A stretch of DNA of 64,000 bases from Thiocystis violascens (GTDB lineage Bacteria > Pseudomonadota > Gammaproteobacteria > Chromatiales > Chromatiaceae), in the NCBI GenBank assembly GCA_020721065.1, contig DYNM01000010.1, positions 38,740 through 102,739 of the forward strand. Reading direction: 5' to 3'. Shown here in pieces: positions 44,053 through 51,627 of the stretch (position 1 is the stretch's first letter; each line of letters starts with the position of its first letter). The notes under the pieces were generated by a model that was given only the letters and a program-made list of their open reading frames with translations, had not been told where the DNA came from and searched no databases. The position numbers were made by a program, and so were the translations under genes.

Positions 44053-44104
44053 TGATATGCTCCGAATAAAAGACTGGGTGCAACAGTGAATCACGCAATG
44101 CGCA

Positions 44105-45550
44105 TTAACCCACCGCACCTTCTAAACTAATGCTCAGGAGCTTCTGCGCTTCAACCGCAAACTCCATTGGCAGTTCATTAAACACTTCCTTGCAAAATCC
44201 ATTCACGATCATGGAAACCGCATCTTCTTCTGTCAAGCCCCGCGAACGGCAATAAAACAATTGATCGTCACTGATTTTTGAGGTGGTCGCTTCGTGCTCC
44301 ATATTCGCCGTTGGCGTTCTCACTTCAATATAGGGCACGGTATTCGCAGTGCAGCGATCACCAATTAACAACGAATCACATTGCGTATGATTACGCGCCC
44401 CTTCAGCGCGTTGCCCAATGCGCACCAAACCGCGATACGTTTGTTGACCTTCACCCGCTGAAATACCTTTAGAGACAATTGTCGAACGGGTATTTTTACC
44501 GATATGAATCATTTTGGTGCCGGTATCGGCTTGCTGGCGTCCTTTTGTCACAGCGACCGAATAGAATTCACCCACCGAACCCTCACCGCGCAATAAACAA
44601 CTGGGATATTTCCAAGTAATTGCCGAACCCGTTTCCACTTGCGTCCATGAAATTTTAGCGCGAGCGCCCCGACAATCACCACGCTTGGTCACAAAATTAT
44701 AAATGCCACCTTTTCCTTGTGCATCGCCGGGATACCAATTCTGCACGGTGGAGTATTTCACTTCCGCATCATCCAACACAATCAATTCAACTACCGCTGC
44801 ATGTAGTTGATTTTCATCACGTTGCGGCGCAGTGCAGCCTTCAAGATATGACACATAAGCGCCCGCTTCGGCCACAATTAAAGTGCGTTCAAATTGTCCA
44901 GTATTACGAGCGTTAATCCGAAAATAAGTGCTCAATTCCATTGGACAGCGCACACCTTTGGGCACATAAACAAAGGTGCCATCACTGAATACGGCTGCAT
45001 TCAATCCCGCGTAAAAATTATCGGTATAGGGCACGACAGAACCGAGATATTTTTGAATGAGATCGGGATAATCATGCACGGCTTCAGAAATTGAACAGAA
45101 AATGACGCCCACTTCTGCCAGCGATTTACGAAAGGTGGTGGCAACGGAAACGCTATCAAACACCGCATCAACTGCAATTCCCGCCAATACCTTTTGTTCT
45201 TCCAAAGGAATACCGAGCTTTTGATAGGTTTCTAATAATATCGGATCAATCTCATCGAGACTTTTTGGCGCATCTTCTGGACGTTTGGGAGCGGAAAAAT
45301 AAGAGATCGCTTGAAAATCAATTTTGGGATAATCAATTGCAGCCCAATTCGGTTCGGTCATGGTCAACCAATGCCGATAGGCTTTCAAACGCCATGCCGT
45401 CATAAATTCCGGTTCACCCTTGCGCTGCGAAATCGCCCGCACCACTGTTTCATCCAAACCGGGCGGAAAGGTATCAGAGGCTATTTCAGTCGTAAATCCA
45501 TGTTCATATTCAGATTTAACGAGGTCATTGACGGCTGTGGTGGAGGTCAT
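44105..45550 (-). CDS. sufB: Fe-S cluster assembly protein SufB
   Basis: This 481-residue scaffold protein shows [64 protein letters not shown] and [13 protein letters not shown] (each in parts). It assembles Fe-S clusters with SufC and SufD. It is the first gene of the operon. Unlike many suf operons, no iscR/sufR-type regulator precedes it and no cysteine desulfurase (sufS) follows sufD. Confidence 0.95.
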   Translation of the reverse strand: MTSTTAVNDLVKSEYEHGFTTEIASDTFPPGLDETVVRAISQRKGEPEFMTAWRLKAYRHWLTMTEPNWAAIDYPKIDFQAISYFSAPKRPEDAPKSLDEIDPILLETYQKLGIPLEEQKVLAGIAVDAVFDSVSVATTFRKSLAEVGVIFCSISEAVHDYPDLIQKYLGSVVPYTDNFYAGLNAAVFSDGTFVYVPKGVRCPMELSTYFRINARNTGQFERTLIVAEAGAYVSYLEGCTAPQRDENQLHAAVVELIVLDDAEVKYSTVQNWYPGDAQGKGGIYNFVTKRGDCRGARAKISWTQVETGSAITWKYPSCLLRGEGSVGEFYSVAVTKGRQQADTGTKMIHIGKNTRSTIVSKGISAGEGQQTYRGLVRIGQRAEGARNHTQCDSLLIGDRCTANTVPYIEVRTPTANMEHEATTSKISDDQLFYCRSRGLTEEDAVSMIVNGFCKEVFNELPMEFAVEAQKLLSISLEGAVG

Positions 45551-45593
45551 CGCGCTGTGTGGCTCCGCTGTACTTGAGTTGATTGCTTAGTTT

Positions 45594-45623
45594 TTAGTAT
45601 GCGCCCGTTGGCGCTTGAATCAA
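45594..45623 (-). promoter_or_regulatory. Possible sigma-70 promoter of the suf operon
   Basis: Reverse-strand TTGATT (45618-45623) and TACTAA (45594-45599) are separated by 18 bases. They lie about 44 bases upstream of the sufB ATG. No clear IscR or Fur site was recognised. Confidence 0.4.
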
Positions 45624-45862
45624 GGTGATTGCGCACTTGCGTTGCGGCGCTAAAACCGCGCTGTTGTTGCAACACCGCGCCGAATCACCGGGCGAGATGA
45701 TATGCTGAGTGATGATAAAGTCTCAAAACAATCGCGTGTGTTTTCTGACAAACTGCCGCAGTTATTTCGTCTTTTGCAAACATCGCGCCAAAAAATACCG
45801 CCGCCCTATCAATAGAAGCGACGGTAAATGTGTATCACGTCAAGCCGGGACGCAATCGTAAT

Positions 45863-45964
45863 TCAAGAACCAGATTTTTTTGCCTTCTTCTCGGCTTTTT
45901 TTTCCTTCATCGTTTTTGTGGCTGGTTTCTTAGTTTCTTTCTTTTTATCTTCGCCTTTGCTCAT
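45863..45964 (-). CDS. Small Lys-rich conserved-type protein
   Basis: This 33-codon frame starts at ATG 45964. It is preceded on the reverse strand by GAGGA at a good distance, and encodes MSKGEDKKKETKKPATKTMK followed by EKKAEKKAKKSGS. More than half the residues are Lys or Glu. The opening MSKGxDKKKETKKP pattern resembles tiny basic proteins annotated in other gammaproteobacteria, of unknown role (perhaps nucleic-acid binding). It stands alone between sufB and a lipoprotein gene. Confidence rests on the ribosome-binding site and the family-like start. Confidence 0.6.
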   Translation of the reverse strand: MSKGEDKKKETKKPATKTMKEKKAEKKAKKSGS

Positions 45965-46182
45965 GTGCAAATCCTCAAGTGACTATTGATGGTAATTCCA
46001 ACGCTCTCAAGCAAAAAACGATTGTTTATTCCAATAAATTCCTCCCTATTTCAAGGTTGACTTAGCGTGATGTAACGCTTTAATTGGTAGTGAACAACCA
46101 GCGCCACTGCCATTCAAAGCGCGAGGATGACAGTCATTTATGCTACAGTTCAAACCTACTTTTTATAGCGGAGAATTTCACT
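45965..46182. other. Intergenic region upstream of the lipoprotein gene
   Basis: This stretch separates the divergent Lys-rich gene and lipoprotein gene. Together with 45624-45862 on the other side it holds no further convincing frame, hairpin or RNA gene. Promoters for both genes should lie here but none could be read with confidence. Confidence 0.4.
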
Positions 46183-46614
46183 ATGTTACACCCTCGTTTG
46201 CTCTTTCCCAGCGCAATGATCGCGCTCATCTTTCTCAGTGGCTGTCAAATGTCTGCCGTGAAACAACGGATTGAGCCATTGCTCGCCAAGCTATCACCAC
46301 GTCCGCCAGCACTGCTGCCAATTGCTGCGCTGGATGCGACCTGCGTGAGTCGTTGTGAGCGGGCGCAAACCCAGTGCGAAAAGCGCCAGCAAATCCGCGA
46401 AACCGAGTGTCAACAACAGTTTAATCTCACGCACACGCAGCACAAGGATTGTATTGCCAATCAACAGCCGGGGTGTTTACAAGCAGTTGCTTGTTTGGGT
46501 GCGGATTTGAGCCTTTGCAAGACCCAACACCAAGACTGTTTGCGCACTTGTCCACCTCTTAAAACGCCACCGCCAGCCGTCGCTCCGGTCGCCGCACCCG
46601 CGCCAGCAGGTTGA
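46183..46614 (+). CDS. Cysteine-rich putative lipoprotein
   Basis: This 143-residue protein has a lipoprotein signal peptide (LLFPSAMIALIFLSGC; lipobox LSGC). Apart from the lipobox cysteine it has a repeated cysteine pattern (CVSRCERAQTQCEKRQQIRETEC, CIANQQPGCLQAVACLGADLSLC, CLRTC), so disulfides in the periplasm are likely. A Pro/Ala-rich tail follows. The start ATG 46183 is preceded by GCGGAG. I do not recognise a named family. Confidence 0.75.
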   Translation: MLHPRLLFPSAMIALIFLSGCQMSAVKQRIEPLLAKLSPRPPALLPIAALDATCVSRCERAQTQCEKRQQIRETECQQQFNLTHTQHKDCIANQQPGCLQAVACLGADLSLCKTQHQDCLRTCPPLKTPPPAVAPVAAPAPAG

Positions 46615-46618
46615 GCGA

Positions 46619-47821
46619 TTATTGGCTAGATAACACGCACAGCGGCACCTTCATTTCCGCCGCGCTGAGGCCGCCGTGAACGCCAATCTGCGTGTAGGAT
46701 TTTTCACTGAGCAAGTGATCGCGGATGACGCGGGTGCCGCGTGGCAACAGGCAATAATCACCCACGCGATCATTAAAATGTGGATGCGCCGCGCCCAAAC
46801 CGAAATATCCCGCTTCAATCAATGTTTGGCTCGCCACCAGCGTCACCTGCTCACCCAACACTTGCTGACAATACTCCTCAAACTGGCGCACTCGCCCCGC
46901 TCGCACATAACAAAACGCAGCGCGGGGTTCGCCGCACAACGGCAGCAACAAACTGTCAGCAAGCTCAGGATGATCCGCCAGCATGATCTGATCGGCAGCA
47001 GTGGTGTCGATTTGACCGTGATCGGCGCTCACCAGCAGCACGGTGTTGGTTCCCGCTGCTGCCGTCATCAAGTCGGCAATTTCGCGCTCCAGCGTGTGCA
47101 AATGGGCGACGGCGCGGGCGCTGTTGATGCCGTGTTTATGCCCGATGCTGTCAAGCGATGGCCAATAGGCGTACACCAGTTGGCGTGTTTTCCCTCGCGG
47201 ACGGCGCAGCACCTGCCGCAAGTGGTGAAATAACCCCGCCAGCCCCTCATAACCAATGAGGTCAGCGCGACCGCGATGGGCGAGATTGAAATCAGAGGTG
47301 GCGATAAATTGCGGCGTGATAATCACGCTCGGCGTGGTCACTTGGTCAAATAACGATGGCGTTGTGAACAGCAGCGCCGGTTCGACGCCAGCGGCTTGAT
47401 ACGACTGGCCGCCATAACGCGGCTTGCCAGTCAATACAGTCATCACGCAGCCCAGCTCGCGCAAATAAGTGAACCAGCCGGTAATGCCATGTTGCAGCGG
47501 CGCAACACCGGTGAGATAGGTGGTGATCGCAGCCGCCGTTGTGGACGGAAAGACGGAAGTCATCACTTGAGCGCAGTGCTGCTGCAAGATGCCCGTCGGC
47601 GCGTGTTGCGCCAGCCAGTCCGCGCCGAGACCATCAATCACCAACAGCACCACATTCGTCGCGCTCGCCAACAGTTCTGGTGCCAGCCCAGTCAACAACG
47701 GCGCGGTCGCTTGCCCGCCGTGCGCGTGCAAAATGCTGCTCATCAGGTTGACGATGCTGCCGCCCTGATAGTCTGGCGCAGTGTGGGCAGCGATGAACGG
47801 AATAGGGGATGGGATTAACAT
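46619..47821 (-). CDS. Alkaline phosphatase-superfamily phosphodiesterase / nucleotide pyrophosphatase-like protein
   Basis: This 400-residue enzyme of the type I phosphodiesterase/nucleotide pyrophosphatase family has a metal-binding VVLLVIDGLGADWL, the nucleophile threonine in SVFPSTTAAAITTYLTGVAPLQHG, YWPSLDSIGHKHG and VSADHGQID. Such enzymes cleave phosphodiester or pyrophosphate bonds; the substrate is unknown. No signal peptide is evident, so a cytoplasmic location is likely. ATG 47821 is chosen because the longer frame reads into the pilG leader. It is divergent from pilG. Confidence 0.82.
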   Translation of the reverse strand: MLIPSPIPFIAAHTAPDYQGGSIVNLMSSILHAHGGQATAPLLTGLAPELLASATNVVLLVIDGLGADWLAQHAPTGILQQHCAQVMTSVFPSTTAAAITTYLTGVAPLQHGITGWFTYLRELGCVMTVLTGKPRYGGQSYQAAGVEPALLFTTPSLFDQVTTPSVIITPQFIATSDFNLAHRGRADLIGYEGLAGLFHHLRQVLRRPRGKTRQLVYAYWPSLDSIGHKHGINSARAVAHLHTLEREIADLMTAAAGTNTVLLVSADHGQIDTTAADQIMLADHPELADSLLLPLCGEPRAAFCYVRAGRVRQFEEYCQQVLGEQVTLVASQTLIEAGYFGLGAAHPHFNDRVGDYCLLPRGTRVIRDHLLSEKSYTQIGVHGGLSAAEMKVPLCVLSSQ

Positions 47822-47933
47822 CGACGCTCTCGAACGTGCATGGTACAAATCTTCATCAATTGAACCACCGTTGCAGATGCTTGGTTTTAATCTCGTCGTG
47901 GCAAAACGACACAGCTTAGGGTGACGCGAGATC

Positions 47934-48347
47934 ATGGGGACGCTTGACTTGCATGGGGTGCGTATTTTGGTCATTGACGACAGCAAAACGATCCGGCGCA
48001 CGGCAGAAAATCTGTTGCTCAAAGCCGGCTGCGAGGTCTGCGTGGCTGAAGACGGTTTTGAAGCGTTGGGTAAAATCGTGACGTTTAAGCCGGAATTGGT
48101 GTTTGTGGATATTATGATGCCGCGTCTGGACGGGTATCAAACGTGCGCGTTAATTAAAAGTAATCCGGCGCTGCGTCATACGCCAGTGATTCTGTTATCC
48201 AGTAAAGATGGTTTATTTGATCGGGCAAAAGGACGTTTAGTTGGTGCGCAGCATTATTTATCCAAACCATTCACAGGTGAAGAATTACTTCAAGCAGTGC
48301 AAGGTAATCGAATCAATACCGATACTGATACGCCAACTTCGCTTTGA
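47934..48347 (+). CDS. pilG: Twitching-motility response regulator PilG
   Basis: This 137-residue single-domain CheY-like regulator has VRILVIDDSKTIRRTAENLL with the acidic pair, the phospho-acceptor Asp in LVFVDIMMPRLDGYQ, and the KPF lysine. It is the first gene of a Pil-Chp chemosensory operon, where PilG promotes pilus extension and affects cAMP in Pseudomonas. Its codons are AT-richer in the second half. Confidence 0.92.
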   Translation: MGTLDLHGVRILVIDDSKTIRRTAENLLLKAGCEVCVAEDGFEALGKIVTFKPELVFVDIMMPRLDGYQTCALIKSNPALRHTPVILLSSKDGLFDRAKGRLVGAQHYLSKPFTGEELLQAVQGNRINTDTDTPTSL

Positions 48348-48525
48348 ATTGCGTATTAAAAGCCAAAGCAATGCCAGACTGCGCTGTCAATTTAATTTGT
48401 TTACTGCTGAGTTCATTCGTGCGGAATATCATTAGTTTCTTTCCCACGTTTTTATACGTTATGCGCAACGATCATTCCCCACATCGCGCCACTCTTCATT
48501 GAATCAGTTTGCAGGCACTCAGAAG

Positions 48526-48948
48526 ATGAAATTGTTACATCCCAATGCGCAAGCATCCGAACAACCTGCTGGCGCTGCGCCCTCAAAAACGGTGTTAGTG
48601 GTTGACGATTCGCCCACAGAAACGCGCATCTTGGCAACCTTGCTGACCAAAGCTGGCTATCAGGTGGAGGTCGCTACCAACGGCGAGGAAGGCGTCGCGG
48701 CAGCGCGGCGGTTACACCCAGATATGATTTTGATGGATGTCATCATGCCGATTTTGAACGGATTTCAAGCCACGCGGATGCTGCGCAGCGATGCCACCAC
48801 CGCCGAGATTCCGATCATCATGGTCACAACCAAAGATATGCAGACGGATCGCACTTGGGGGCTGCGGCAGGGGGCGAATGATTATCTCGTCAAACCAGTG
48901 GATCGCCAGATGCTGCTGGAGCGGATTCGGCTCCTGCTTGGTGCCTGA
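48526..48948 (+). CDS. pilH: Twitching-motility response regulator PilH
   Basis: This 140-residue CheY-like regulator has VLVVDDSPTETRILATLL, phospho-acceptor Asp in MILMDVIMPILNGFQATR and the KPVD lysine. A short Ala/Gln-rich N-terminal extension precedes the domain. PilH opposes PilG output, favouring pilus retraction, in Pseudomonas. ATG 48526 is chosen over the frame start at 48499. Confidence 0.92.
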   Translation: MKLLHPNAQASEQPAGAAPSKTVLVVDDSPTETRILATLLTKAGYQVEVATNGEEGVAAARRLHPDMILMDVIMPILNGFQATRMLRSDATTAEIPIIMVTTKDMQTDRTWGLRQGANDYLVKPVDRQMLLERIRLLLGA

Positions 48949-48953
48949 CGGCG

Positions 48954-49556
48954 ATGGCACGCAGTCACCGCTCACTTGCTGAACTTCAGGCGCTGATCCG
49001 CGATCTCGATGCCCGCTGTCGGGCGCGGCTGGCAGTCGCGCCGGATCCCAATACGCCGCTGGATCATTGGATGGCGGTGTTGTTTCTGGTGCGAACCCAA
49101 CCGTTTTTGACGCCGCTGGCGCAGGTCTCGGAAGTGCTGGAGTTGCCGCGTGATCTCACGCGGGTGCCCGGCACCAAACCGTGGCTGATTGGCATTGCCA
49201 ATAATCGCGGGGTGTTATTGCCCATTTTTCATCTCGCCGCTTTCATCGAAGGGACGCAAACCACGCCACCGCCGCCGGTGGTGACTGCGTCCAAATTTGA
49301 CCGCCGCCGCGAGAAACGCAATCGGGAGCGGGTGTTGATCGTCAGGCAAGACGAATTGCCCTGCGGCTTGATTGTGTCGGAAGCGATTGGAATGCGGGCG
49401 GTGCCCTTCAATACCCGACTGCCGCTGGTACCAGACGGATTGGGTGCCAGTCAGCCATACGTCGAGGCCTCTTTTTTAGTGGACAATGCGCCGGTGCCGG
49501 TGCTGCAACTGGGGCAGTTAATCACTGACCCGTTGTTCAATGCGGCAACGGTGTGA
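48954..49556 (+). CDS. pilI: CheW-like coupling protein PilI
   Basis: This 200-residue protein has a CheW domain (LVRTQPFLTPLAQVSEVLELP, then GTKPWLIGIANNRGVLLPIFHL). It links the receptor PilJ to the kinase ChpA. It is 5 bases after pilH and overlaps pilJ by 4 bases. An Arg-rich insert (KFDRRREKRNRERV) precedes the C-terminal half. Confidence 0.92.
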   Translation: MARSHRSLAELQALIRDLDARCRARLAVAPDPNTPLDHWMAVLFLVRTQPFLTPLAQVSEVLELPRDLTRVPGTKPWLIGIANNRGVLLPIFHLAAFIEGTQTTPPPPVVTASKFDRRREKRNRERVLIVRQDELPCGLIVSEAIGMRAVPFNTRLPLVPDGLGASQPYVEASFLVDNAPVPVLQLGQLITDPLFNAATV

Positions 49557-51583
49557 ACGCGAGAGAATTTGAGATGGCGAAACTCAAGATGATGGCGGGA
49601 AAAACAAGCGGTAACTTTTTGGAAGGCTCGCAGTGGACGGCAATCACGCTGTTATTGGGTGGTTTGCTGTTAGCGGCGCTGGCGTTGTGGAGTTATTTGC
49701 AATTAAACGAACGCGATGCTGTCAACACGCGCCACGCGCTCGATGCGGCGGCGCGGCGGGCGCACATTCCGCCGCTGGTGCAGACATTGCGCACTGCCGG
49801 ACGCGGTGAACGCGAAGAATTGGAACATTTGCGCTCACAGCGGGATCGTTTTGAGAAAGGTTTTGAGGAATTGATCACGCCAGATGCGACCGCAGCGCGG
49901 AGCTTGGTGGAACATGCCGCGCAAGCGCAGACCGCGTGGCGGGCGCTCAATGCCAAGGTGGAGCGCGTTCTCAGCGCCAGCGTGGAATTGGTGACGCTGC
50001 GCCAGCGTCTGACCACGCTCGATGGTTTGTTGTCTGAGCTGTACAAAACGATGAAACAAGCGGGCACGCGCAGCGTTGCGGATGGCGTGAGTGCGAGTTT
50101 GGCGCTGCAAGCCGGGCTGCAAGCGGCGCGTTTGGAACGGATGAGCGCGGCGTTGACGCGATGGCTGGACGGCGGGGCGGCGTCTCAACAGGCGATTGCT
50201 GATTTCACGACTAGCCGCGATGAATTTGCGGCGACGTTGGGCACGTTGGCGGATCAATCACGGGCGCGGGCGGCGCTGGATGAAACGGCTCGTGTGCTGA
50301 CGCAGTTGCGCAGCAGCAGCGAGGATGTGCTGGAAAAAACTCAAGCATTACAGGTAATTATCAACCAAGCGCCCGAAGTGGACACGATCAGCGGTCAATT
50401 GGATGCTGCATTGGATGGGTTGGTGGTCGATTACCGCAGTGCCGGGCAATTCGTGCTGCTGTTGGGGCTGACGCTCGGTGCCAATGCGGTGCTGTTGTTT
50501 TCAGCCTTTGCGCTGCTGTGTTTTGCATTGCTGATTTTGTTGACGCTGCGGGCGGCGCGGCAGCGTGAGGAGCAATCACGGGCGCAGACGGTGCGCGATG
50601 AAGGCGCGATTTTGCGGCTGCTGGATGAAATGGGCGATTTGGCGAATGGTGATTTGACGGTTGAGGCGACGGTGACGGAGGAGAAAACCGGCGCGATTGC
50701 GGACGCGATCAATTATGCGATTGAGGCGCTGCGCAGCTTGGTGACGACGATCAATGTCACTGCCAGCCGCGTGTCTAAATCAACCCAAGATAGTCGGGCG
50801 ATTTCCCAACGTTTGGCGGAAGCCAGCGGTTTGCAGGCGCAGCAGATCACGCAGGCATCGGCGGCGGTGCAGTCGCTGACGATTCAGATTGATGAGGTGG
50901 CGCGGAACGCGGGTGAATCGGCGGAGGTGGCGTCGCGGTCGGTGGAAGTGGCGGGGCGGGGAGCGCAGACGGTGCGCGACACGATCACTGGCATGGATGC
51001 GATTCGGGAACAAATTCAGGAAACGGCGAAACGGATCAAACGCTTGGGCGATAGCTCGCTGGAAATCGGCAAGAGCGTGGAGTTGATCGACGACATCGCG
51101 GATCAAACCAACATTTTGGCGCTCAATGCGGCGATGCAGGCGGCGATGGCGGGTGAAGCCGGGCGTGGGTTTGCGGTGGTGGCGGATGAGGTGCAGCGGC
51201 TGGCGGAAAACTCCCGCGATGCCACGAAAAAAATTGAGGTGTTGGTGCGCACGATTCAGGCGGACACCAGCGAGGCGGTCAGTTCGATGGAAGTGAGCAT
51301 TGCTGGCGTCGTCGAAGGGGCAAATTTGGCGGAAAACGCGGGCGAGGCGTTGCGTGAGATTGAAAATGTGTCGGCGTATATCGCTGATTTGACTAAGCGG
51401 ATTGCTGATTCTGCGCAGCGGCAGTCGCGCCAATCGGCGGAAATTAACGACACGGTGCAGGCGATTCGTGCCATTACCGAAGAAAACACGGAAGGCACGC
51501 GCCGGGCGGCGGATTCGGTGGAGGAGCTGGCGAAGTTGTCGAACGAGTTGCAACGTTCGGTGGCGGGATTCCGGCTGCCGTAG
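49553..51583 (+). CDS. pilJ: Methyl-accepting chemotaxis protein PilJ
   Basis: This 676-residue receptor has a membrane helix near residues 27-50 (ITLLLGGLLLAALALWSYL), a periplasmic helical domain, a second hydrophobic region near 300-335, and a cytoplasmic signalling domain whose hairpin tip reads DDIADQTNILALNAAMQAAMAGEAGRGFAVVADEVQ (in parts). GTG 49553 overlaps pilI; ATG 49574 (MAKLKMMAGK) is a plausible alternative. In the family PilJ senses pilus-related or surface signals. The usual pilK methyltransferase gene does not follow. Confidence 0.92.
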   Translation: MNAREFEMAKLKMMAGKTSGNFLEGSQWTAITLLLGGLLLAALALWSYLQLNERDAVNTRHALDAAARRAHIPPLVQTLRTAGRGEREELEHLRSQRDRFEKGFEELITPDATAARSLVEHAAQAQTAWRALNAKVERVLSASVELVTLRQRLTTLDGLLSELYKTMKQAGTRSVADGVSASLALQAGLQAARLERMSAALTRWLDGGAASQQAIADFTTSRDEFAATLGTLADQSRARAALDETARVLTQLRSSSEDVLEKTQALQVIINQAPEVDTISGQLDAALDGLVVDYRSAGQFVLLLGLTLGANAVLLFSAFALLCFALLILLTLRAARQREEQSRAQTVRDEGAILRLLDEMGDLANGDLTVEATVTEEKTGAIADAINYAIEALRSLVTTINVTASRVSKSTQDSRAISQRLAEASGLQAQQITQASAAVQSLTIQIDEVARNAGESAEVASRSVEVAGRGAQTVRDTITGMDAIREQIQETAKRIKRLGDSSLEIGKSVELIDDIADQTNILALNAAMQAAMAGEAGRGFAVVADEVQRLAENSRDATKKIEVLVRTIQADTSEAVSSMEVSIAGVVEGANLAENAGEALREIENVSAYIADLTKRIADSAQRQSRQSAEINDTVQAIRAITEENTEGTRRAADSVEELAKLSNELQRSVAGFRLP

Positions 51584-51589
51584 GTGGTT

Positions 51590-51617
51590 GAGTTGTCAGT
51601 GGTCAGTTGTCAGTGAG
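51590..51617. repeat. GTTGTCAGT-type repeat between pilJ and chpA
   Basis: Two units, GAGTTGTCAGTGG and TCAGTTGTCAGTGAGC, fill the short gap and end 10 bases before the chpA ATG at 51628, so they form part of the chpA translation-initiation region. Confidence 0.75.
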
Positions 51618-51627
51618 CACCGGAATC

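Noticed and set aside
45624..45862. Additional gene or RNA upstream of the suf promoter
   Set aside because: No frame with a start signal and no convincing hairpin or tRNA-like sequence could be read.
50780..51553. 257-residue reverse-strand frame
   Set aside because: It is antisense to the conserved signalling domain of pilJ; Arg/His-rich shadow translation.
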